Source: an uncultured Flavobacteriales bacterium
GTDB lineage: Bacteria > Bacteroidota > Bacteroidia > Flavobacteriales_D > Crocinitomicaceae
Reading direction: 5' to 3'
DNA length: 5,967 nt
Assembly (NCBI GenBank): GCA_913031405.1
Contig: CAJWCX010000084.1
Span: 1 to 5,967 of the forward strand
Each line of letters starts with the position of its first letter. Position 1 is the stretch's first letter. A program made the position numbers and the translations under genes. Of the stretch, positions 1 to 5,967 are shown piece after piece. The notes beneath the pieces are model-generated. The model saw nothing but the letters and a program-made list of their open reading frames with translations. It did not search any database and was not told where the DNA came from.

Positions 1-195
1 AGGAAACAAACCTGCTTCACTCCAAGTATTATTTTTATTAGAAATATCGATTTGTGCATTCGAAGCTTGTATATCGTAATTGTTTTTTAGCGCTGTAAAT
101 ACCGCATCTTTGGCGGATAAAGAATCTGACAGTTCAAGTTGGGTGTAGGAATGAAATCCTAAAAGGTAAGTAAAGAGAAATAAACTAATCCTCAT
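1..195 (-). CDS. TolC-like outer-membrane efflux channel, N-terminal fragment
   Basis: This is the first 65 codons of the third gene of the efflux operon; the rest lies beyond the left edge. Residues 1-19 look like a Sec signal peptide: Met-Arg, then a hydrophobic stretch (ISLFLFTYLLGF) and a short polar end. The mature start, about residues 21-65, matches the opening of the outer-membrane efflux protein family: LSAKDAVFTALKNNYDIQ, then a helix ending in AGLFP, like the usual 'AL..N..I..A......A.....P' pattern. Family members form trimeric outer-membrane barrels with a periplasmic alpha-helical tunnel that docks on the adaptor and pump. The ATG lies inside the pump's last codons, overlapping its stop by 11 bp, so translational coupling is likely. 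No clear Shine-Dalgarno sequence precedes it, only an A-rich stretch. The family call rests on a short piece plus strong gene context. Confidence 0.82.
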   Translation of the reverse strand, partial: MRISLFLFTYLLGFHSYTQLELSDSLSAKDAVFTALKNNYDIQASNAQIDISNKNNTWSEAGLFP

Positions 196-3100
196 GCGAT
201 TCTATATTTTTTTTGATACGAAATACAGGTTCTACATCGAATTCAGAAATCTCTCCCTCTGAAAATACTTTTTTTCGAATTCGGGCCATGTGATTCCAGA
301 ATAAAATTGCAGATGGGTAGAAGAAAAGAATAAAGACTGTTCCAAACAGCACACCAAAGGCAACGGAGGTCGCCATAGGTATTAGGAATTGGGCTTGCAT
401 ACTGGTTTCTGAAATCATGGGAAGTAGTCCAGCTACAGTGGTTATTGAAGTTAATAGTATGGGCCGAAATCTTGATAATGATGCGTTTATGGCCGCTCTT
501 TTAGTATCCATTCCATCGAGTAAAAGATAATTGTAACGGTCTAGAAATACAATGGCGTCGTTCACCAATACGCCAATAAGAGCAATCATTCCAAAGACAC
601 TCAACATCGATACTGGGATTCCTACAAGTCCATGACCAATGATCGAACCAGCTATTCCAGATGGGATGACAAGCATAATTAAAAAGGCTTGTGATAAGCT
701 GTTAAAGTGCAACATGAGAATCACGAACATCAGAAAAACTAGGACCAATGTTACATATTGCATAGAATCACTTGTCTTTTGACTTCTTTCAAATTGCCCG
801 AGCTTTTTCGTCTGAAGGGTTGGGTAGATGGCTGTGATTTTCGGAATAATCGAGTCAAATATTCTTTGATTGATTTCGGCAACCTTATCGGGGTCAATCG
901 TTTCCGCATCAATTTTAACAATTCGTTGTCCATTCAATCTTTTCAAACTTTCCGGAGCTCTACCCATATTGAATTCACATAGTTTATCTAAAGGAATTTG
1001 TAGACCTTGAATGGTTTTAACTTTCATTTGATGTAGGTCATGAATACTATTTCTGTCCTCAAGGGGATATCGGATCCATATTTTGATTTCATCTGTTCCA
1101 ATAATAACGCGTTGCGCTTCTTGACCAAAAAAACCTTGTCTGATCTGAGCTAAAATATCAGATTTACTAATACCGTATATTTCGGCTTGTTTTTTCATTT
1201 TGATTTGAATTTCATTTCTACCTGAAGGCATATTGTCTTTTACATTAATTACTCCAGGCATCGCGCTGAGTTCATTCTTGAGCTCGTTCTTTGCACTCAA
1301 TAATTGATTTTCATTAGTTGAGGATAGGCCCACCTCTATTTCCTTTCCAAATTGATTGAAACCGCCGACATAAATATCTTGTGCAATTTTTCCAAGATCA
1401 AGCTGGTTGACTCTTTTATTGATTCGATTCATTAAAGTGTCGAGAGGAAGTTCTGTGTCTTCTGCATTAACAAAGACGTTAATACTTCCCGTATGGTTAC
1501 CTGCCTGTCCTATGCTTTGAGAAAAACCAATGTTACTTGTGTAATAGGTCATGAACTCATCGCCAGTTTCTTTTTTGATTCTTTCGTTTTCCTCTAAAAG
1601 TATAATCGTAGCTTGTGCTATAAAATCTTTAGTTTGTTTGACATTACTCCCGGGATTATAGGCCACTTCAATAGTGAAGAAATCAGGTTGTATATTAGGG
1701 AAGAAGGTTGATGAGAGCGTTCCATTAATGAGCATAGCGACTACACCAATAGTGAATATTAGAGGACCAAAGAAGCTCATCAGATACCATTTTTTCTTTT
1801 TTCCTGTTAACAGACTTACGGCCTCAAAAAATACATTATCTCTAAACCATTTGATCAATTGGTCTGCTATATTTCGAATTTTATTTTCTATTGGTGACTT
1901 AGAGAATCCACGGAATAAGATGATCAAACCAAATAGAATCAATAGTGTAGGGAATAGAAAATCCAATTCTACATTTTGATTTGGAAATAAATAAATGCCT
2001 GAAAGAATTGTGCTTAATCCGACTGTCATGAATATCAAACCTTTACCGTATGATAATGGGATTTTAGGATTGGCATTGAGAACAGATTTTTTTGACAGAT
2101 GCAGAGGTAGGGTAATGAATCCCTCCAATATAGAGAAAATGAGGCATCCAATAACTACAAATGCCATCTCTCTCATTATTTCTAAGCCCTCAACAAAAAA
2201 CAATACCGAGAATGCCACAATAGTTGTTATTACTGATGAACAGACTGATGGTAAAACCTCCATAGTACCTTCAATTGCTGCTCGTTTGGCGGTCTTTCCT
2301 TTTTCAAAATGAGCATAAATATTTTCGGCGATAACGATACCATCATCAACCAGAATTCCGACAACCAGAATCATCCCAAAAAGCGAAATCATATTTATCG
2401 TAATTCCGTAAAAACTACCCAGTATAAACATACCTAGAAACGAAAAAGGAATCCCAAATGCTACCCAACTAGATAGTTTAATATTTAAGAAAAGACCTAA
2501 AAAAATAAGAACTAAGATTAATCCAGTCAATCCATTTTTTGTCAATAAGTCGATACGTCCTTCAAGCAACTCGTTAAATTCAAAATAAATATCAAACTGA
2601 AAGTCTGGGTATGTTTCATTGAATTTTTTTTGATATTCATGGAGTGTGTTTGAGATTTCTTCTATGTCTTGTTCTACGGTTTTTTCAATTTGAAAAGAGA
2701 CGGCTGGGAATCCATTGAAAGTCGATTCTTGGGAGTCTTCCGAGTATCCCATTTTCACATCAGCGACATCAGCGATATTCAAAATGCTTCCGTCTCGGTT
2801 CGTGCGCAATACAATTTGTCCGATTTCCTCTGGAGTCAAAACTCTGTCATTGGATCGTATACTCATATCTTGTAGATTTCCTCTTATAATTCCTGTAGTG
2901 ATATTGACGTTTTTACTACCGACGGCTAATGCAACCTCTTGAAATGAGGTTTGATATCGAAGAAGATCATTTTCTCTAACATTTATAGTAATTTCCTTTG
3001 TAGGAAAACCCATTTGAACGATTTCGGTAATATTTTTTGTATTCAAAAGATCTTGTTCTACTTTACTCGCAAGATTCACCAATTCAAGTTCTGAAACATT

Positions 3101-3550
3101 TTTTTTCTTAGCTGATATCCCAATAAAGGAAACAACACTTCCCATTCCTCCTGAGGTGAGTCGGTTGATGATTGGTTTTTCTGCACCATTAGGAAATGAA
3201 TTGATTGAGTTAATAGCGTTTTCGACATCACTCAAGAGTTGATCCATATCAGCATCTTGATAAGCTTTGATGGAAATAGAAGCCATATTCTCGGAGGAAG
3301 TTGAATTGATTTCATCAATGGCAGCAATACCTTTTATGGCTTGTTCAACTTTAATGGTGACACCGTCTTCCATTTCTTGAGGAGATGCACCGGGGTAAAA
3401 CACGGAAACTATAATTGTTTTCGGCTCTAATTCAGGGAAAAATGACTTTTTAGTTTGGGATAATGCAAAAATCCCAAATATGATCACTACCACAATAAAG
3501 GCATTCCCCCAGACAGGTCGATTTACAAAGAATGTGATTAGTTTTCTCAT
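185..3550 (-). CDS. RND efflux pump, inner-membrane permease (AcrB/HAE-like), 1121 aa
   Basis: This is the proton-driven inner-membrane pump of a tripartite efflux complex. The start MRKLITFFVNRPVWGN is the classic RND N-terminus, and TM1 is about residues 14-30. The first porter domain (about 31-335) contains YPGAS at 52-56. TM2-TM6 span about 338-482, with the TM4 proton-relay pair Asp402-Asp403 in GILVDDGIVIAEN. TM7 is about 590-609, the second porter domain about 611-925 and TM8-TM12 about 931-1083, with a basic/acidic cytoplasmic tail. Asp-Asp in TM4 favours the drug-type (HAE) group over CusA-like metal pumps, which have Asp-Ala there. Two oddities stand out. Asn997 sits where AcrB has Lys940 (GVLVNDAIVF), and two extra hydrophobic segments (about 503-521 and 530-547) lie between TM6 and TM7. 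That hairpin helps explain a length above the 1030-1050 typical of AcrB. The start is supported by GAAAGG five bases upstream and by the TAATG junction with the adaptor gene. Substrate is unknown. Confidence 0.95.
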   Translation of the reverse strand: MRKLITFFVNRPVWGNAFIVVVIIFGIFALSQTKKSFFPELEPKTIIVSVFYPGASPQEMEDGVTIKVEQAIKGIAAIDEINSTSSENMASISIKAYQDADMDQLLSDVENAINSINSFPNGAEKPIINRLTSGGMGSVVSFIGISAKKKNVSELELVNLASKVEQDLLNTKNITEIVQMGFPTKEITINVRENDLLRYQTSFQEVALAVGSKNVNITTGIIRGNLQDMSIRSNDRVLTPEEIGQIVLRTNRDGSILNIADVADVKMGYSEDSQESTFNGFPAVSFQIEKTVEQDIEEISNTLHEYQKKFNETYPDFQFDIYFEFNELLEGRIDLLTKNGLTGLILVLIFLGLFLNIKLSSWVAFGIPFSFLGMFILGSFYGITINMISLFGMILVVGILVDDGIVIAENIYAHFEKGKTAKRAAIEGTMEVLPSVCSSVITTIVAFSVLFFVEGLEIMREMAFVVIGCLIFSILEGFITLPLHLSKKSVLNANPKIPLSYGKGLIFMTVGLSTILSGIYLFPNQNVELDFLFPTLLILFGLIILFRGFSKSPIENKIRNIADQLIKWFRDNVFFEAVSLLTGKKKKWYLMSFFGPLIFTIGVVAMLINGTLSSTFFPNIQPDFFTIEVAYNPGSNVKQTKDFIAQATIILLEENERIKKETGDEFMTYYTSNIGFSQSIGQAGNHTGSINVFVNAEDTELPLDTLMNRINKRVNQLDLGKIAQDIYVGGFNQFGKEIEVGLSSTNENQLLSAKNELKNELSAMPGVINVKDNMPSGRNEIQIKMKKQAEIYGISKSDILAQIRQGFFGQEAQRVIIGTDEIKIWIRYPLEDRNSIHDLHQMKVKTIQGLQIPLDKLCEFNMGRAPESLKRLNGQRIVKIDAETIDPDKVAEINQRIFDSIIPKITAIYPTLQTKKLGQFERSQKTSDSMQYVTLVLVFLMFVILMLHFNSLSQAFLIMLVIPSGIAGSIIGHGLVGIPVSMLSVFGMIALIGVLVNDAIVFLDRYNYLLLDGMDTKRAAINASLSRFRPILLTSITTVAGLLPMISETSMQAQFLIPMATSVAFGVLFGTVFILFFYPSAILFWNHMARIRKKVFSEGEISEFDVEPVFRIKKNIESHED

Positions 3551-4671
3551 TACTGCCTTTCTATACCGATGTATTTTTTGATTTTTTCATTAGGCTTCAT
3601 ATACTCGAGAAGTAAGGTGTCTTGGTTTTCAAGCCCGCTCAAAAATAATGAGTCTTGTTTTGACCCTATGATAGTGATCTTTTTTTGAATAAGCTTATGA
3701 TTTTTTAGAACATAGACAGCATCTTTTTTAACAGCAGTTGTTGGAACCACACACATTTTTTCAGAAATAAGATTATCGATTTCAGCTGTTACATATTGTC
3801 CTGATAGGATGGTCTTGCCAGGATAGTTCTTTATAGAATAAAATATATCAATAGATTGTGTGTTAGAGTTGATCATGTTTGAGGTCCTAATGATTTTTCC
3901 ACTACCAATGGCTTCGTTTTCGGAATTGTAAAAAATGACACTTCCCTTTTGTTTAAATTTATCAAATAGGCTTGTGGGAATAGGAAGCTTCACCTCCATA
4001 TCATCCATGTTGGCTACGCGTGCTACGCGTCCCCCTGGATTGATCATTGAACCAGGTTCTAAATATGTATCTACTACATAACCATTGAAGGGAGCTAAAA
4101 AAATATATTTTGACATCCGTGCTTCTGAACTTTTAATAGTAAGATATTCGGTCATTACGCCTTTTGTCGTGATAAACATCTTTTCTTTTTCATCTATAAT
4201 AACCGGGAAAGGAGGTAAAAACTCGGCAGGGCTTATTTGTTTTGCAAACTCATACCACTTATCAAATTCTTCAGGGTAATCTAGTTCAATATCAGGAAGA
4301 ATAGCGATCATTAAATTACTTAACTGCGCCTTCCGAGCACTAAGTGAGTAATACATCTCTTCAGAATTCACCTTGTACAGAAGGTCATTAAATTTGAAAG
4401 TACTTCCCGGCTTCATTTCCAGTGTGCCTTTTTCAAGTCGGCCTTGAACCTCAAAAGCGATATCGAGCTCAGTACGAGGGTATACCTGTCCATAGGAATT
4501 GGTGATCAGTGATCGCGACTCGTTTTTTGCAATTTGAATAGCAATGTACTGGGTTGTTTCTTCTCCTTTGGATTCTTTGATTTCAGCTTTCTTATTATAC
4601 CATACAATAGTATAAACGATTCCGGAGAGTAAAAGAGAAATAGCAAATAGAATGATTTGACTTTTCTTCAT
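3550..4671 (-). CDS. RND efflux periplasmic adaptor (membrane fusion protein), 373 aa
   Basis: This protein links the inner-membrane pump to the outer-membrane channel. Residues 5-25 form a hydrophobic N-terminal segment after MKK. There is no lipobox cysteine (the first Cys is 307), so it is probably held by an uncleaved membrane helix rather than a lipid. The two lipoyl-like half-motifs are at about 57-105 (YGQVYPRTELDIAFEVQGRL) and 189-222 (APFNGYVVDTYLEPGSMI, then PGGRVARVANMD). They flank a helical hairpin region at about 108-188. A beta-barrel domain (about 225-300) and a membrane-proximal domain (about 305-370, starting VVPTTAV) follow. I chose ATG at 4671. The frame extends upstream to a TTG at 4713, but that start lies at the predicted promoter and would put 14 residues before the natural MKK signal anchor. 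The stop overlaps the pump start as TAATG. The hairpin is unusual, with a Pro-rich acidic stretch in place of a clean coiled coil. Confidence 0.92.
   Translation of the reverse strand: MKKSQIILFAISLLLSGIVYTIVWYNKKAEIKESKGEETTQYIAIQIAKNESRSLITNSYGQVYPRTELDIAFEVQGRLEKGTLEMKPGSTFKFNDLLYKVNSEEMYYSLSARKAQLSNLMIAILPDIELDYPEEFDKWYEFAKQISPAEFLPPFPVIIDEKEKMFITTKGVMTEYLTIKSSEARMSKYIFLAPFNGYVVDTYLEPGSMINPGGRVARVANMDDMEVKLPIPTSLFDKFKQKGSVIFYNSENEAIGSGKIIRTSNMINSNTQSIDIFYSIKNYPGKTILSGQYVTAEIDNLISEKMCVVPTTAVKKDAVYVLKNHKLIQKKITIIGSKQDSLFLSGLENQDTLLLEYMKPNEKIKKYIGIERQ
3556..3561 (-). promoter_or_regulatory. Ribosome binding site of the RND pump gene
   Basis: On the minus strand GAAAGG lies five bases before the pump ATG, inside the last codons of the adaptor gene. 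It is the only clear Shine-Dalgarno-like site in the operon, and it supports the pump start at 3550 within the TAATG stop-start junction. Such sites are often weak or absent in Bacteroidota, so its importance is inferred. Confidence 0.5.
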
Positions 4672-4700
4672 TTGAGTTGTATTTATCGTATTCAGCAGTG

Positions 4701-4729
4701 TAAAAATAATCAAATACTTTTCGGTGCAA
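4701..4729 (-). promoter_or_regulatory. Predicted Bacteroidota-type promoter of the efflux operon
   Basis: Read on the minus strand, TTG (4729-4727) is followed after 18 bp by TATTTTTA (4708-4701). This matches seven of eight positions of the Bacteroidota consensus TAnnTTTG at the expected spacing. The -7 box ends 29 bases before the adaptor ATG at 4671, giving a predicted leader of only about 20-25 bases. The position also argues against translation from the upstream TTG at 4713, which would lie upstream of the expected transcript start. This is a pattern match only. Confidence 0.5.
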
Positions 4730-4742
4730 TAGGATTCAGCCG

Positions 4743-4772
4743 TTAAGAAGTTGTAAAATAGCTGTATCTTTA
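4743..4772 (+). promoter_or_regulatory. Predicted Bacteroidota-type promoter of the FG-GAP/VCBS gene
   Basis: TATCTTTA at 4765-4772 matches seven of eight positions of TAnnTTTG. At the expected 19-bp spacing upstream lies TTA (4743-4745), a two-of-three match to TTG. Transcription would begin near 4778-4780, leaving a leader of about 40 bases before the ATG at 4820. It is back to back with the efflux promoter, with 13 bp between the two predicted elements. The -7 box sits within a short inverted repeat (4758-4785). Confidence 0.45.
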
Positions 4773-4785
4773 TATCATAAGCTAT
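4758..4785. repeat. Short inverted repeat around the right-hand -7 box
   Basis: ATAGCT at 4758-4763 and its exact reverse complement AGCTAT at 4780-4785 are separated by 16 bp. Each arm contains the palindrome AGCT, and the two AGCT cores are 20 bp apart, close to two helical turns. The arms bracket the predicted -7 element of the plus-strand gene, so an operator is possible. Six-base arms in AT-rich DNA can easily occur by chance, and the spacer shows no further pairing. Confidence 0.25.
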
Positions 4786-4819
4786 CTATGACTTTTGGTC
4801 ATTCTATAATATGTTCTGA

Positions 4820-5967
4820 ATGAAATACCTTTGTGCTCTTATCTCTATTTTTTCCTTATCGTTTTCATGGGGTCAATTTGAATTCAATTACGTTGACTCA
4901 ATACCTGTTTTTAAAGGTTCTTCAGAATTGCCTATGCCTTGGGTTGGGGGATTGAATTATGCTCAATTTTCGGATATTGACTATGATTTTGATGGGGACA
5001 TGGACTTATTGGTTTTTGATAGAAGTAACAATCAATTAAGGATCTTTGAGCATGTTCAAACAGCGGGTGTTTCATCATACAGATATGATGCTAATGGTGC
5101 AGGGTGGTTTCCTTCAGAAATGAGATATAGACTATTTGCAATTGATTATAACGGAGATAATAAAAAAGATTTATTTACCTATGGTATTGGTGGATTGAAA
5201 GTATATAAAAACTCAGGTAATGGCACTGATGGTTTAAGTTGGGAATTGGCAAAAGAGCTTATTTATTCTGATTATTGGGGTACAGTTTTGAACCTTTATG
5301 TAAGTTCCACTGATATTCCTGCTATTGTGGATGTCGATAATGATGGAGATATAGATGTATTGACTTTTCATATTGGAGGTCAATATGTTCAGTATCATAA
5401 AAACATGAGTTTTGAAAGATATGGACATTCTGATTCTTTAGAGTTTGAATTGAAAAATGAGTGTTGGGGGAAATTTAGAGAGGATGTTTCGACAAATACC
5501 CTATATCTAGATGACGATACGCCTCCATGTGCGGATGGAAATGTTCCTGACCCTGAAATTCAGCCGAATACAGGTTTTATATCTGAAGAGAAGGCCCATG
5601 CTGGCTCCTCCATTTTGGCGCTTGATTATGATGGCTCCGGAGTTAAGGATTTGATTATCGGGGATGTGGCATTTACAAATTTAAATCTTCTTCTAAATAG
5701 TGGTAGTGAGGTCAATGCCAATTCACCAATGACTTTTATAGATGGATCTTTTCCCTCCAACAGCATTCCGGTCAATTCACAGCTTTTTCCAGCAGCCTTT
5801 TTAATTGATGTTGATTTTGATAACATTAAGGATTTGATTGTTACTCCGAATGCCAAAAATGTATCAGAGAACGAGACCAGTGTGATGAAGTATAAAAATA
5901 CAGGCACCAACTTTAATTGTAATTTTGTCTTTGAAACGAGGTCCTTTCTTCAAGAAGATATGATTGA
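4820..5967 (+). CDS. Secreted FG-GAP/VCBS-repeat protein, N-terminal part
   Basis: The frame opens at ATG 4820, directly after an in-frame TGA (4817-4819), and stays open for 382 codons to the right edge. Residues 1-19 (MKYLCALISIFSLSFSWGQ) form a signal peptide. Five Asp-rich loops follow, at residues 54-62 (DYDFDGDMD), 109-117 (DYNGDNKKD), 171-179 (DVDNDGDID), 269-277 (DYDGSGVKD) and 330-338 (DVDFDNIKD), each followed by hydrophobic strand residues such as LLVF or LIIGD. This is the FG-GAP/VCBS beta-propeller signature, in which the Asp loop usually binds calcium. Only loops 1 and 3 are canonical. Two further cysteines (215, 237) flank a linker, and AHAGSSILALD at 259-269 recalls large secreted proteins of Bacteroidota. 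Many of those end in a type IX secretion sorting domain, but the C-terminus is outside the window, so that is unproven. Specific function, such as adhesion or substrate binding, is unknown. Confidence 0.85.
   Translation, partial: MKYLCALISIFSLSFSWGQFEFNYVDSIPVFKGSSELPMPWVGGLNYAQFSDIDYDFDGDMDLLVFDRSNNQLRIFEHVQTAGVSSYRYDANGAGWFPSEMRYRLFAIDYNGDNKKDLFTYGIGGLKVYKNSGNGTDGLSWELAKELIYSDYWGTVLNLYVSSTDIPAIVDVDNDGDIDVLTFHIGGQYVQYHKNMSFERYGHSDSLEFELKNECWGKFREDVSTNTLYLDDDTPPCADGNVPDPEIQPNTGFISEEKAHAGSSILALDYDGSGVKDLIIGDVAFTNLNLLLNSGSEVNANSPMTFIDGSFPSNSIPVNSQLFPAAFLIDVDFDNIKDLIVTPNAKNVSENETSVMKYKNTGTNFNCNFVFETRSFLQEDMI

Noticed and set aside
1674..2312. Two plus-strand open frames of about 100 codons (1674-1979 and 1995-2312)
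   Set aside because: They are antisense to the pump gene, have no recognisable domains, and are shadows of its coding frame.
2669..2942. Two overlapping plus-strand open frames of about 70 codons
   Set aside because: They are antisense to the first porter domain of the pump and show no family signature.
185..3550. CusA-like heavy-metal efflux identity for the pump
   Set aside because: TM4 carries Asp-Asp rather than the Asp-Ala of CusA, and I could not identify the methionine metal-binding set.
4013..4030. Perfect tandem repeat of the 9-mer GCTACGCGT within the adaptor gene
   Set aside because: It encodes Arg-Val-Ala twice in the second lipoyl half-motif, where the family pattern ('PG..LARLADLD') aligns without an insertion. 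It is best read as ordinary coding sequence.
4672..4713. Upstream extension of the adaptor to a TTG start at 4713 (14 extra residues)
   Set aside because: The extension overlaps the predicted promoter, starts with a rare codon, and places non-signal residues before the MKK plus hydrophobic anchor.
4690..4740. Direct repeat ATTCAGC at 4690-4696 and 4734-4740 flanking the efflux promoter
   Set aside because: A 7-base repeat within about 150 bp is expected by chance roughly once (about 10,000 pairs against 16,384 possible 7-mers), and there is no extension of the match.
5626..5910. Minus-strand open frame of 94 codons
   Set aside because: It is antisense to the FG-GAP/VCBS gene, which has a signal peptide and repeats in its own frame. 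No independent support was seen.

Overview
The window looks like chromosomal DNA from a member of the Bacteroidota, probably a flavobacterium-like or cytophaga-like organism. Three things suggest this. The DNA is visibly AT-rich. The two best promoter candidates fit the Bacteroidota pattern (TTG, about 17-23 bp, TAnnTTTG) rather than the E. coli -35/-10 pattern. The right-hand gene encodes a secreted protein with FG-GAP/VCBS repeats of a type common in that phylum. No RNA gene, mobile element or CRISPR array was seen.

Positions 1-4671 hold a minus-strand operon for a tripartite RND efflux system. Transcription runs from right to left: a membrane-anchored periplasmic adaptor (3550-4671), an inner-membrane RND pump of 1121 residues (185-3550), then the N-terminal 65 codons of a TolC-like outer-membrane channel, cut by the left edge (1-195). 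The genes are packed tightly: adaptor stop and pump start share a base (TAATG), and pump stop and channel start overlap by 11 bp. The three proteins would form one conduit from inner membrane or periplasm to the outside, powered by the proton gradient. The substrate cannot be read from the sequence. The pump keeps the TM4 Asp-Asp pair of drug-type RND pumps. It has Asn where AcrB has Lys940, and it carries an apparent extra pair of membrane helices between TM6 and TM7.

Positions 4672-4819 are a 148-bp divergent intergenic region with one predicted promoter for each direction, and a small inverted repeat around the right-hand -7 box. No regulator gene lies next to the operon within the window.

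Positions 4820-5967 hold the first 382 codons of a plus-strand gene, cut by the right edge. It encodes a secreted protein with a signal peptide and five Asp-rich calcium-loop-like repeats, probably surface-located or secreted. Nothing in the sequence links it functionally to the pump beyond the shared intergenic region.

The window is mostly a recognisable efflux operon. The points most worth checking are the pump's extra hydrophobic hairpin, its altered proton-relay position and the adaptor's unusual hairpin domain. I see no convincing sign of an entirely new system.
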